Assembly: GCA_937893225.1 (NCBI GenBank)
Contig: CALBJM010000156.1
Span: forward strand, 1 to 6,413
Source of the DNA: an uncultured Erysipelotrichaceae bacterium
GTDB lineage: Bacteria > Bacillota_I > Bacilli_A > Erysipelotrichales > Erysipelotrichaceae
Reading direction: 5' to 3'
DNA: 6,413 bases
Shown: positions 1 to 6,020 of the stretch, piece by piece
How positions within the stretch are numbered: the first letter of the stretch is position 1
Layout of the letters: each line of letters opens with the position of its first letter
Made by a program: the position numbers and the translations under genes
Notes under the pieces: model-generated
Database searches by the model: none
What the model was told of the DNA's origin: nothing
What the model saw: the letters and a program-made list of their open reading frames with translations, nothing else

Positions 1-20
1 ATTTGTTTACTTTTTTTCAT
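1..20 (-). CDS. Possible start of a divergent gene (partial, leaves the window)
   Basis: On the minus strand an ATG at 20-18 opens six codons (M-K-K-S-K-Q) before the window ends. A Lys-rich start of this kind is common in secreted or small basic proteins, but six residues cannot identify anything. What supports a real start is a TATAAT on the minus strand (plus positions 30-35) with a TTTTCA about 16 bases further upstream (plus positions 52-57). There is no Shine-Dalgarno site between the -10 and the ATG, so the transcript would be almost leaderless. This is a weak call that rests only on promoter spacing. Confidence 0.28.
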
Positions 21-29
21 ACGTGAAAT

Positions 30-57
30 ATTATAGTCTTGTTTTTAGATATGAAAA
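30..57 (-). promoter_or_regulatory. Putative minus-strand promoter
   Basis: Read on the minus strand, TTTTCA (57-52) is followed by a 16-base spacer and a perfect TATAAT (35-30). The predicted transcription start falls about three bases before the minus-strand ATG at 20. The -35 matches consensus at four of six positions. AT-rich DNA produces such matches by chance, so confidence is limited. Confidence 0.35.
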
Positions 58-107
58 GAGAAAAAAAGACATAGTTTTCATCATAGTCAGATAAAAATAT
101 CATTGGT

Positions 108-118
108 TGTGATAAAAT
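108..118 (+). promoter_or_regulatory. Putative extended -10 promoter, near-leaderless start
   Basis: TGTGATAAAAT contains a TG-n extension in front of an imperfect -10 (GATAAA, or TAAAAT two bases on). No recognisable -35 lies at the right distance. The predicted transcription start falls at about 123-125, on or next to the ATG at 125. This fits the absence of any Shine-Dalgarno site in front of that gene. Confidence 0.35.
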
Positions 119-124
119 AGATAT

Positions 125-664
125 ATGATTAAGAAATATTACTATGCATTAATAAGTATGAAATATGCATTCTTTATGTTTGGATTGCCAGTACTTGTTT
201 TTGTACTAGCATTTTTGGAAACAAAGATGAAATTTTCGGGGTTCCATTACTTGATGATGGTTTTAGCAATATTACTTTTCATAGTTTTGTTTTTCTACTA
301 TAAAGATAAAATGAAAGTGTCGAAACAATTGAAGAAAGTTTCAAATTTAGTAGAATATAGTTATGGTGGCGTGGTTGATCGTTCATGGATTTTAGAAAAT
401 CGTATGCTTTGTTGTAAAGATTTAGAAATTCATGAAGTCCTTCCGGAAAAGGTTAGTGCCGTAAAGGAAGAAACGATAAAAAATAAAGTAATTTTGCATC
501 TCTATGTAGATGAAAAAATTGTAGATATGAGTGCATTATCTGAAGAGGAAGCACAAAGATTTTGTGCATTTCTTAAGAGAAAAAATCCAGACATTGCATT
601 ACATGGAATAGAAATTAAGGGTAAAGGCACATTGCAAGAACTTGGCGCAAGTGCACAGGTGTAG
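125..664 (+). CDS. Two-helix membrane protein of unknown function
   Basis: This is a 179-residue protein that I do not recognise as a named family. Two hydrophobic segments, at about residues 14-33 and 41-59, are followed by a basic stretch (KDKMKVSKQLKK, about 60-71) and a soluble domain of roughly 110 residues. By the positive-inside rule that domain should be cytoplasmic. It mixes short hydrophobic strands (for example KVILHLYV, 121-128) with a helix near 139-152, which could be a small PH-like or other alpha/beta module; this is a guess. No catalytic motif is visible. The start at 125 has no Shine-Dalgarno site; Met12 (base 158) also lacks one and would cut into the first helix, so the longer form is preferred. 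The stop is two bases before the next gene, so the two are almost certainly co-transcribed. Confidence 0.82.
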   Translation: MIKKYYYALISMKYAFFMFGLPVLVFVLAFLETKMKFSGFHYLMMVLAILLFIVLFFYYKDKMKVSKQLKKVSNLVEYSYGGVVDRSWILENRMLCCKDLEIHEVLPEKVSAVKEETIKNKVILHLYVDEKIVDMSALSEEEAQRFCAFLKRKNPDIALHGIEIKGKGTLQELGASAQV

Positions 665-666
665 TT

Positions 667-918
667 ATGGAAATGAGTCATAGTGAATTAATGAAAGCGT
701 TGGTTCAGAAATTTATCCAAGTTACTTTGGATGATGGTTCTGTGCATGCGGGGTATATAGGAAATCCAGATGATTTCAAAGGGGAAACAATGCCAGAAGA
801 AATGGTGCTCATTAATGGTTTAATGAGAGACACTGTTAAGATTGCACGTGTAGTGGATGTGCAGTTTCCTAAAAGAGAAGATACGACAAAAATTCCAATT
901 GTTGGTTTTGATGACTAA
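667..918 (+). CDS. Small Sm/SH3-like barrel protein (hypothetical)
   Basis: This 83-residue soluble protein has no signal peptide or membrane segment. A short N-terminal helix (residues 3-16) is followed by a strand pattern, FIQVTLDDGSVHAGYIG, then a variable acidic loop, then EMVLINGL and VKIARVVDVQF. A helix followed by strands reading 'x-V-T-L-x-D-G-x-x-x-x-G-x', with a final V-x-x-V, resembles the layout of Sm-like or SH3-like small barrels. This comes from strand pattern only and is not a family assignment. The weak ribosome site AGGTG (657-661) overlaps the end of the preceding gene and lies five bases before the ATG. The gap to the upstream stop is two bases, suggesting translational coupling and a shared role with the membrane protein. 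A terminator begins at its stop codon. Confidence 0.8.
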   Translation: MEMSHSELMKALVQKFIQVTLDDGSVHAGYIGNPDDFKGETMPEEMVLINGLMRDTVKIARVVDVQFPKREDTTKIPIVGFDD

Positions 919-941
919 GCAGATGTATTTCTGCTTTTTTT
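917..941 (+). terminator. Rho-independent terminator of the first operon
   Basis: AAGCAGA (917-923) pairs perfectly with TCTGCTT (930-936) around a six-base loop, followed by a run of seven T (935-941). It starts within the stop codon of the 83-residue protein gene and closes that operon. Confidence 0.85.
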
Positions 942-942
942 G

Positions 943-980
943 TTAGGAATGTAGACAAATAAGCGTTACAATAATTGTCG
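943..980 (+). promoter_or_regulatory. Possible YitT-gene promoter overlapped by an inverted repeat
   Basis: TACAAT (967-972) could be a -10, with a weak TTAGGA (943-948) as -35 at an 18-base spacing. The perfect inverted repeat ACAAT-A-ATTGT (968-978) overlaps that -10. Its one-base centre recalls Fur/PerR-type operators, but the outer bases do not continue the symmetry. A regulator binding here would block the promoter. This is a weak, pattern-only call. Confidence 0.28.
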
Positions 981-996
981 TTGCAAAAGAGGGATT

Positions 997-1863
997 ATGA
1001 CAATTAAAGAACAAAAGAGAAAACAATATCTTAGACCATTTGTTGTGGTAATTGCGGCAATTATTATGTCGTTAAATATTAAAATCATGGTAAGAAATGG
1101 TGGACTATATCCAGGTGGTGCAAATGGTTTAACAATTCTTACACAAGCAATATTAGAAAAATTCTTTCATATGGAAGTTTCATATACTTTAATCAATATA
1201 TTTTGGAATTCTTTGCCGGTGTATATTGGTTTTAAATATATTGGGAAAAACTTTACTTTTTTTTCCTTATTGATGATCTTATTAAACAGTGTAATGGTTG
1301 ATATGATACCAAAGTATACATTAACATCTGATATATTGTTGATTAGTGTGTTTGGTGGAATGCTAAATGGTTTAGCAATAGCATTGTGTTTGAAAGTAGA
1401 TGCTACAACTGGTGGAACAGATTTTATATCTATATTCTTATCAGAGAAGTATGGTATTGATGGATTTAATATGGTGTTGATATTAAATGCATTTATATTA
1501 ATTACTGCAGGTATTTTGTTTGGCTGGGATAAAGCACTATATTCTATCATTTATCAATATGTATCTACGCAAACGATTCATTTATTGTATAGAAGTTATT
1601 CTCAAGTAACACTGATTATTATTTCGGATAAAGTAAATGAAATATCAGATATGATTCATGCGGTAACACAACACGGTGCAACAATTATAAATGCCGAAGG
1701 TGCATATCACTACGATGATCGAAAGATGATTTATTCGGTAATTAATGAAAGTAGTGAAAAAGCAATCATAGGGAACATACTTGCTATTGATCCACATGCA
1801 TTTATAAACTGTCTACGCACGAAAGAAATACGAGGACATTTCAATCAAATTCCAAAAGATTAA
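997..1863 (+). CDS. YitT family membrane protein (DUF161 + DUF2179)
   Basis: This 288-residue protein has the full length and layout of the YitT/YpjC family: an integral membrane region over about residues 14-195 and a soluble C-terminal DUF2179 domain over about 202-286. Family hallmarks are the glycine-rich turn GGLYPGGANGLTIL (35-48) and ATTGGTDFIS (136-145). The soluble domain begins SQVTLIIIS and contains the usual GATIINAEGAY stretch (227-237). Members sit in the cytoplasmic membrane; their transported substrate, if any, is not established. The ribosome site AAAGAGGG (986-993) is only three bases from the ATG, closer than usual, but no in-frame ATG, GTG or TTG with better spacing was found nearby. 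The gene has a terminator on each side, so it is probably a single transcription unit unrelated to the peptide cassette downstream. Confidence 0.95.
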   Translation: MTIKEQKRKQYLRPFVVVIAAIIMSLNIKIMVRNGGLYPGGANGLTILTQAILEKFFHMEVSYTLINIFWNSLPVYIGFKYIGKNFTFFSLLMILLNSVMVDMIPKYTLTSDILLISVFGGMLNGLAIALCLKVDATTGGTDFISIFLSEKYGIDGFNMVLILNAFILITAGILFGWDKALYSIIYQYVSTQTIHLLYRSYSQVTLIIISDKVNEISDMIHAVTQHGATIINAEGAYHYDDRKMIYSVINESSEKAIIGNILAIDPHAFINCLRTKEIRGHFNQIPKD

Positions 1864-1892
1864 CCCAGGTCAAAAGATTTGGGTTTTTCTTT
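1862..1892 (+). terminator. Rho-independent terminator after the YitT gene
   Basis: AACCCA (1862-1867) pairs with TGGGTT (1880-1885). The stem continues inward through two G-T wobbles, T-A and C-G to an AAAA loop, giving about ten pairs. A T-rich tail (TTTCTTT) follows. It separates the YitT gene from the peptide cassette. Confidence 0.85.
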
Positions 1893-1913
1893 GGACATTT
1901 TATGACTAGTAAA

Positions 1914-1941
1914 TTGACAACGATATCCTTAAAAATATAAT
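1914..1941 (+). promoter_or_regulatory. Strong consensus promoter of the regulator gene
   Basis: TTGACA (1914-1919), a 16-base spacer and TATAAT (1936-1941) match the vegetative sigma consensus at all twelve positions. The predicted start at about 1948 gives a 5' leader of some 75 bases before the regulator ATG. The promoter lies just after the upstream terminator, so the cassette starts with its own, apparently constitutive promoter. Confidence 0.85.
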
Positions 1942-2020
1942 TGAACTGTGATTTGTGCATATGAGGATAACAGGTTCTTCTAACACATTTATGGGTGAAA
2001 TCAAAGAAAGGTAAATCTTA

Positions 2021-2037
2021 TTAATGATAGTCATTAA
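2021..2037 (+). repeat. Inverted repeat over the regulator start codon
   Basis: TTAATGA-TAG-TCATTAA is a perfect 7-3-7 inverted repeat, and the ATG at 2024 lies inside its left arm. As DNA it could be an operator for autoregulation; as RNA it could hide the start codon in a hairpin. Its outer half-sites (TTAAT...ATTAA) recur just before the precursor gene. Function is inferred only from position and symmetry. Confidence 0.4.
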
Positions 2038-2980
2038 AATATCAGATTTAGTAAAAAATAGAAGAAAAGAATTAGGAATGACACAAGAACAATTATGTGA
2101 AGGTATTTGTGAACCTGTAACAATTTCAAGACTGGAAAATGGCAAGCAAATTCCATCTCAAAAACATTTACAAGAAATATTTGAACGATTAAATATACCA
2201 AATGAATATCTAGCAGCATGTTTTTTAGACGATTCATATAGACATATGTCAGAAAAAGAAGAAATTTTAAAGGAAATCTATCACTGTTTCATGTTGCCAA
2301 AAAAGCAACAAATAAAAAAATTGGAAGACATAAAATCTGATACAGATAAACGATATAAAAACGGAAATATTTCAGAACAATTTTATTGTTTTATAGATAT
2401 ATTTGTAAATTTAAATAATTCAAGTATTGAAGATAATATGAAGAAATGCATTTTTGAAATTCAAAAAACAAATCCATGTTTTGATATTTCAAAAATATCA
2501 GAATTATTATTCACAAATGATGAATTCTATCTCACATTACTATTAGGTGTATTATTTTACATGAAATCTGACAATGAACAATGTGAAGCAGTATTTCTCG
2601 ATTTAATGAATTATATGAAAAAAAGGAAGAATTACGAAATTATAAATGAGAATAATAAGATTCGAGATATATTTGTACACGTACTTTATATGAGAGTATT
2701 GAAGCATATGAAAAAATATATAGATGCAGTAGTTATCGGAGAGAATATTCTTTGCAGATGTTTAGATGAATTCCAATATTTTTTTCTTGGAATCGTGTAT
2801 GAAACACTAGCTGATTGTAAAAAAGAAATGAACGATTCTACAGCATATGAATATTATAGAAAAGCATGGGCATACTACTTTTCTACAAATAACCAATGTG
2901 GTTTAGAACGATTAGAAATTAAAAATATCAAACTTTCACAAGACGATATGTTTTTTAATAAACAAAAAAGTAAAATTTAA
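2024..2980 (+). CDS. Rgg/RNPP-like transcriptional regulator
   Basis: This 318-residue cytoplasmic DNA-binding protein has an N-terminal XRE-type helix-turn-helix at about residues 6-60. It includes the typical GMTQEQL turn and the recognition-helix stretch TISRLENGKQIPS. The rest is helical with paired-helix spacing (for example 165-200, 215-245, 250-285) as in the TPR-like peptide-binding domain of Rgg, PlcR and other RNPP regulators; the length also fits. In that family the C-terminal domain binds a short peptide pheromone and the protein often activates a neighbouring peptide operon. Here the precursor gene starts 41 bases downstream on the same strand, so control of the cassette is the likely role. 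No separate pheromone gene is visible. The ATG at 2024 is the only in-frame ATG after the stop at 2012. Its ribosome site AAAGAAAGG (2003-2011) is rather distant at twelve bases, and a palindrome covers the start. Confidence 0.85.
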   Translation: MIVIKISDLVKNRRKELGMTQEQLCEGICEPVTISRLENGKQIPSQKHLQEIFERLNIPNEYLAACFLDDSYRHMSEKEEILKEIYHCFMLPKKQQIKKLEDIKSDTDKRYKNGNISEQFYCFIDIFVNLNNSSIEDNMKKCIFEIQKTNPCFDISKISELLFTNDEFYLTLLLGVLFYMKSDNEQCEAVFLDLMNYMKKRKNYEIINENNKIRDIFVHVLYMRVLKHMKKYIDAVVIGENILCRCLDEFQYFFLGIVYETLADCKKEMNDSTAYEYYRKAWAYYFSTNNQCGLERLEIKNIKLSQDDMFFNKQKSKI

Positions 2981-2985
2981 TCATC

Positions 2986-3004
2986 TTAATTATCTAGATA
3001 TTAA
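2986..3004 (+). promoter_or_regulatory. Candidate operator before the precursor gene
   Basis: The sequence TTAATTATCTAGATATTAA has symmetric ends (TTAAT...ATTAA around nine bases) and contains an offset perfect palindrome, TATCTAGATA (2991-3000). It lies between the regulator stop and the ribosome site of the precursor. No good -10/-35 pair is present; GATATT (2997-3002) is the best -10 and has no -35 partner. That fits either an activator-dependent promoter or simple read-through from the regulator promoter. Confidence 0.35.
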
Positions 3005-3021
3005 GTAGAAAGGGCTATTAT

Positions 3022-3123
3022 ATGGAAGTTGTTGCTGAAAAGAAACCTATTCATGCACTACTCAATAATGAGCCAAACAGCATCGTCATTAATGTAGTGC
3101 CTGGTTGTGGATGTGGACATTGA
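3022..3123 (+). CDS. RiPP precursor peptide, 33 aa, C-terminal CGCGH
   Basis: This 33-codon gene has an excellent ribosome site, AGAAAGGG (3007-3014), seven bases before the ATG. The product starts MEVVAEKKPIHALL, continues through a polar stretch (NNEPNS, 15-20), then a hydrophobic stretch (IVINVV, 21-26), and ends PGCGCGH (27-33). There is no hydrophobic signal peptide and no classic double-glycine cleavage site. Position, size, a leader-like N-terminus and a small cysteine/glycine tail next to a radical SAM/SPASM maturase and an ABC exporter all point to a ribosomally made peptide precursor. By analogy with sacti- and ranthipeptides, Cys29 and/or Cys31 may be joined by thioether bonds to upstream residues (candidates in 19-28); this is inference. 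The CGCGH end could also bind a metal. I do not recognise the peptide as a named family. Confidence 0.82.
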   Translation: MEVVAEKKPIHALLNNEPNSIVINVVPGCGCGH

Positions 3124-3126
3124 GCA

Positions 3127-3165
3127 TCCACTAAAGCAAGTGGAGTTCATAATTGAATTCCACTT
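3127..3165 (+). promoter_or_regulatory. Two-phase hairpin between precursor and maturase
   Basis: AAGTGGAGTTCA (3138-3149) pairs with TGAATTCCACTT (3154-3165) around a TAAT loop: twelve pairs with one G-T wobble. An earlier TCCACT (3127-3132) can instead pair perfectly with AGTGGA (3139-3144), so two exclusive folds are possible. The following ATTTCAT is a poor U-tract. The element is therefore more likely a partial terminator, processing site or 3' stabiliser that makes precursor mRNA more abundant than maturase mRNA, as is common in bacteriocin-type operons. Confidence 0.6.
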
Positions 3166-3192
3166 ATTTCATATAAGAAAATAAGGTATAAT

Positions 3193-4419
3193 ATGTATAT
3201 TTTGCCAGGATTTATAAAAATAATTACAAATGAAAATGCAGTGAGGATATCTTCTCAAGTTAAACAAAACACATTATTACTTACTGATGATAAATATATA
3301 AAAGAATTTCAAGAAATTCAAAAATTAGGTGGTTGCGAAGTGCTGAATACTACTTTAAAAACCACACTACATAATCAAGAAATGCTATTAACAGAGAAAG
3401 AATTAATTAGATTATTAAATGAAGTGAAGAGCTTATTAGATAAAACAATGATGATTACAATAATGCCAACTGAAGCATGTAATTTTAGATGCCCATATTG
3501 CTATGAAAGCCATGAGCCACGTTTAATGTCTAAACAAACTATGAGTATTATTGAAAAATACATTGCTGAAAGAATAGAGAACTTTGAAACACTAGAAATC
3601 AATTGGTTTGGTGGAGAACCAACTTTATGTATAGATACAATTGCTGATTTTTCTAATTTCATCTATTCATTACAACAAAAATATAAATTTAAATATATAT
3701 CTAATATAACAACTAATGGATATCTATTAAATCAAGAAAATTTTATTAGATGTTACAACTCTGGAATAAGAACATATCAAATAACTATAGATGGATTTAA
3801 TCATGATAAAACGAGACCACTTGCCAATGGTGGAAAATCGTTGGAGACAATTATACAAAATATAAAAGCAATCCATTGTTTAGACAACAAAACATATAAT
3901 TTTAAAGTTATAATACGTCATAATATTTTATCAAATGATAATGATTTAAGTTGGTATGATTATTTATCACATATACTTGGAAATGACATGAGATTTGGTG
4001 TAGTTGTTCGTGCAGTGACAGATTGGGGTGGAGATAAAGTAAAAACATTAAAATTATTAAAAGATGAAAAAGAACGAAATTTGCAAATACACAAAGAGTA
4101 CATTGAAAGAATTGGACTTTCTATGGATGAGGGTGATAATCAATTGTTTGGTAGGATATGTTATGCTGCGTATCCAAATGGATATATTTTTCGAGCAGAT
4201 GGTTCAATAATGAAATGTTCAGTTGCATTAAATGATGAAATAAACAGAGTTGGTAAAATCATTGACAATAAAGTTAAGATTAATAATACTGTAAATGATT
4301 TATGGTGTAGAAATAGTTATGATTATAAATGTTATAGATGTAAAAATGTATTGAGCTGTTTGAATTTGTCTTGTAGATATAATTCAATAAAAAATAAAGA
4401 ATTAACGTGCTTAGAATGA
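3193..4419 (+). CDS. Radical SAM/SPASM peptide maturase
   Basis: This is a 408-residue cytoplasmic enzyme. Residues 1-85 form a separate N-terminal part (strands around 6-31, then helices) that could recognise the precursor leader, as RRE domains do; this is inferred. The radical SAM core carries C96-x3-C100-x2-C103 (CNFRCPYC), which holds the 4Fe-4S cluster that cleaves S-adenosylmethionine, and the SAM-binding GGEP motif at 140-143. The C-terminal SPASM region has C323-x13-G-x4-C342, then C380-x2-C383-x5-C389-x4-C394, and C406 three residues from the end. That is the seven-cysteine pattern for two auxiliary clusters, with x4 in place of the usual x3. Such enzymes form thioether or carbon-carbon crosslinks in peptides. 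The precursor lies 69 bases upstream and the exporter 21 bases downstream. AAGGT (3183-3187) is the ribosome site. Confidence 0.94.
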   Translation: MYILPGFIKIITNENAVRISSQVKQNTLLLTDDKYIKEFQEIQKLGGCEVLNTTLKTTLHNQEMLLTEKELIRLLNEVKSLLDKTMMITIMPTEACNFRCPYCYESHEPRLMSKQTMSIIEKYIAERIENFETLEINWFGGEPTLCIDTIADFSNFIYSLQQKYKFKYISNITTNGYLLNQENFIRCYNSGIRTYQITIDGFNHDKTRPLANGGKSLETIIQNIKAIHCLDNKTYNFKVIIRHNILSNDNDLSWYDYLSHILGNDMRFGVVVRAVTDWGGDKVKTLKLLKDEKERNLQIHKEYIERIGLSMDEGDNQLFGRICYAAYPNGYIFRADGSIMKCSVALNDEINRVGKIIDNKVKINNTVNDLWCRNSYDYKCYRCKNVLSCLNLSCRYNSIKNKELTCLE

Positions 4420-4440
4420 ATATTAGGAATAATAAATATT

Positions 4441-6018
4441 ATGAAAAATTATATTAAGAAACATTGGAAAATGATTATAATACCTGTCTTAATAGGATGG
4501 TTTGCCCAAGTTTGTTATGCATTGATACAACTTATTATGGCTATGTCTTTTCAAGCTGCTTTTGATATGAATCTATATGAATTTTTAAAGTGGACAGGAA
4601 TCATGGTAGTAGGCTATGTTTTGTATTTGGGAGTTTCTGCTATAGAGTCAAAAATACAAGCAAAGACAAAAATGAAATTAAATAATGAAATACGTCATGA
4701 ATATCTTAAGAGTTGTATTAGTAAAAAACACAATACATTTCATCAAAAGGACATAGGCGAATACGTTTCTTCTCTTACAACGAATTTGAAACAACTTGAT
4801 GCCTTAGCATGGACGCCTTTATTTGATATATCTGATCAGATTGGAATGATTGTGAGTTGTTCTATATCTTTGTTGTTTTTGAATTGGGTATTGTTAGTAG
4901 TTGGTTTAATAGTTTCAATGATTTTGATATTCTTACCAAATGTATTTAGCAATCAAATGGAAAAACTTGGAAAGATATGTGCAGATGCGGATTCTAAAGG
5001 CATGGGAAATTTTAAAGAACTAATTTCTTGTATAGATATTTTTAAATTGTATAAAAAACAAGATCTATTTATTAAAAAAGGGGATATGTATAGTGCAGAG
5101 GTAGAAAGTGCTAATTGTAATAGAGAAGTAGCGCAAAGTTATATTGCGTGTGCTACTGGTTTTCTGAGTGTGCTAATGCAACTTCTTCAACAAGTCGTTA
5201 CAGTTTTTTTGGCAATTGGTGGAAAAGTAATGATTGGTGCATTTGCTAGTGCAAGTAATTTAACAGCTGGTATTACAAATGGTTTGCGTGCAATTTCTGC
5301 TGATCGTATGGCAATGGCGTCTGCAGAAGCATATTTTCCAGAAATAGAGAATAAAGATAATGAAAATGAAGAAGAAATAGAAATTACAGATATCCGTACA
5401 AATGATCTGTCTTACCAATATGACGGAAAACAAAGCATTCATTATCCTAATATGGTATTTGAAAAAAATAAAAAATATGCAATTGTTGGTCCTTCTGGTT
5501 GTGGCAAATCTACTTTATTAAAAATTATTCTTGGATGGAATACTGCATACGTAGGTAGTATGAAACTAGGTAATGTAGAAGTTAAAAATCTATCTGAAGA
5601 GCAAATATCTGATAAGATTAGCTATATTGATCAAAATGTTAGTATATTAAATGATACTATTTTGCATAATATAACGTTGTATGATGATTTTAGTGAAGAG
5701 CAAGTACAAAATGTATTAAAACAAAGTGCATTAGATAAAGATATTTCATCATTTCCTATGGGATTGCAAACTCTTACGGGAGAGGATGGAAACCAATTAT
5801 CTGGTGGGCAGAAACAACGTATTGCTATAGCAAGGGCACTTTTACATAGGCATTCCATATTGCTTGTAGATGAAGGAACAAGTGCATTGGACAAAAAGAA
5901 TGCAGAAATCATAGAGAAACAATTATTAGAAAATAAAGATATTACACTCATTTTGATTAGTCATCATCTGAGTGAAGAGGATATAAAGAAGTTTGATCAT
6001 GTATATCAATTAAAATAA
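4441..6018 (+). CDS. ABC exporter (fused membrane and ATPase domains)
   Basis: This 525-residue half-transporter is expected to act as a dimer in the cytoplasmic membrane. The membrane domain covers about residues 11-285, with hydrophobic segments near 11-35, 50-67, 131-148, 149-168, 236-259 and 260-280. An acidic linker (301-316) follows. The ATPase domain has an A-loop tyrosine in YQY (325-327), Walker A GPSGCGKST (350-358), Q-loop Q398, signature LSGGQ (453-457), Walker B with catalytic E478, SALD (481-484) and H508, so it should be active. It is shorter than typical exporters of about 580 residues and lacks the N-terminal C39 peptidase of bacteriocin exporters. It therefore cannot cut a leader itself. 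The 21-base gap to the maturase and the terminator after it make it the last gene of the cassette. Export of the modified peptide is the likely role; self-immunity is possible. Confidence 0.93.
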   Translation: MKNYIKKHWKMIIIPVLIGWFAQVCYALIQLIMAMSFQAAFDMNLYEFLKWTGIMVVGYVLYLGVSAIESKIQAKTKMKLNNEIRHEYLKSCISKKHNTFHQKDIGEYVSSLTTNLKQLDALAWTPLFDISDQIGMIVSCSISLLFLNWVLLVVGLIVSMILIFLPNVFSNQMEKLGKICADADSKGMGNFKELISCIDIFKLYKKQDLFIKKGDMYSAEVESANCNREVAQSYIACATGFLSVLMQLLQQVVTVFLAIGGKVMIGAFASASNLTAGITNGLRAISADRMAMASAEAYFPEIENKDNENEEEIEITDIRTNDLSYQYDGKQSIHYPNMVFEKNKKYAIVGPSGCGKSTLLKIILGWNTAYVGSMKLGNVEVKNLSEEQISDKISYIDQNVSILNDTILHNITLYDDFSEEQVQNVLKQSALDKDISSFPMGLQTLTGEDGNQLSGGQKQRIAIARALLHRHSILLVDEGTSALDKKNAEIIEKQLLENKDITLILISHHLSEEDIKKFDHVYQLK

Positions 6019-6020
6019 GG

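Noticed and set aside
1167..1550. 127-codon open frame on the minus strand inside the YitT gene
   Set aside because: It is antisense to a clear YitT coding region and its product resembles no protein; it is a shadow frame.
1961..2014. 17-codon reading frame (MRITGSSNTFMGEIKER) in the leader of the regulator gene, considered as a pheromone or leader peptide
   Set aside because: It has no ribosome site in front of its ATG, no hydrophobic or Lys-rich signal, and a composition unlike known pheromones; it probably arises by chance in the 5' leader.
1906..2237. Two overlapping minus-strand open frames across the regulator promoter and the HTH coding region
   Set aside because: The plus strand carries a consensus promoter and a clear helix-turn-helix here; the minus-strand products are compositionally odd.
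3022..3123. Classifying the peptide as a double-glycine bacteriocin, an AgrD-type peptide or a lanthipeptide
   Set aside because: There is no GG/GA cleavage site, no Ser/Thr-rich core, no LanM/LanB/C39 gene and no AgrB-like protease; the only modifying enzyme present is radical SAM.
3022..3123. Placing the peptide in the streptococcal NxxC radical SAM peptide group
   Set aside because: The nearest Asn is five residues before the first Cys (N24, C29), not three, so the defining motif is absent.
5631..5951. 106-codon open frame on the minus strand inside the exporter gene
   Set aside because: It lies antisense to well-conserved ATPase motifs, has Cys- and Ser-rich low-complexity content typical of a shadow frame, and has no own ribosome site.
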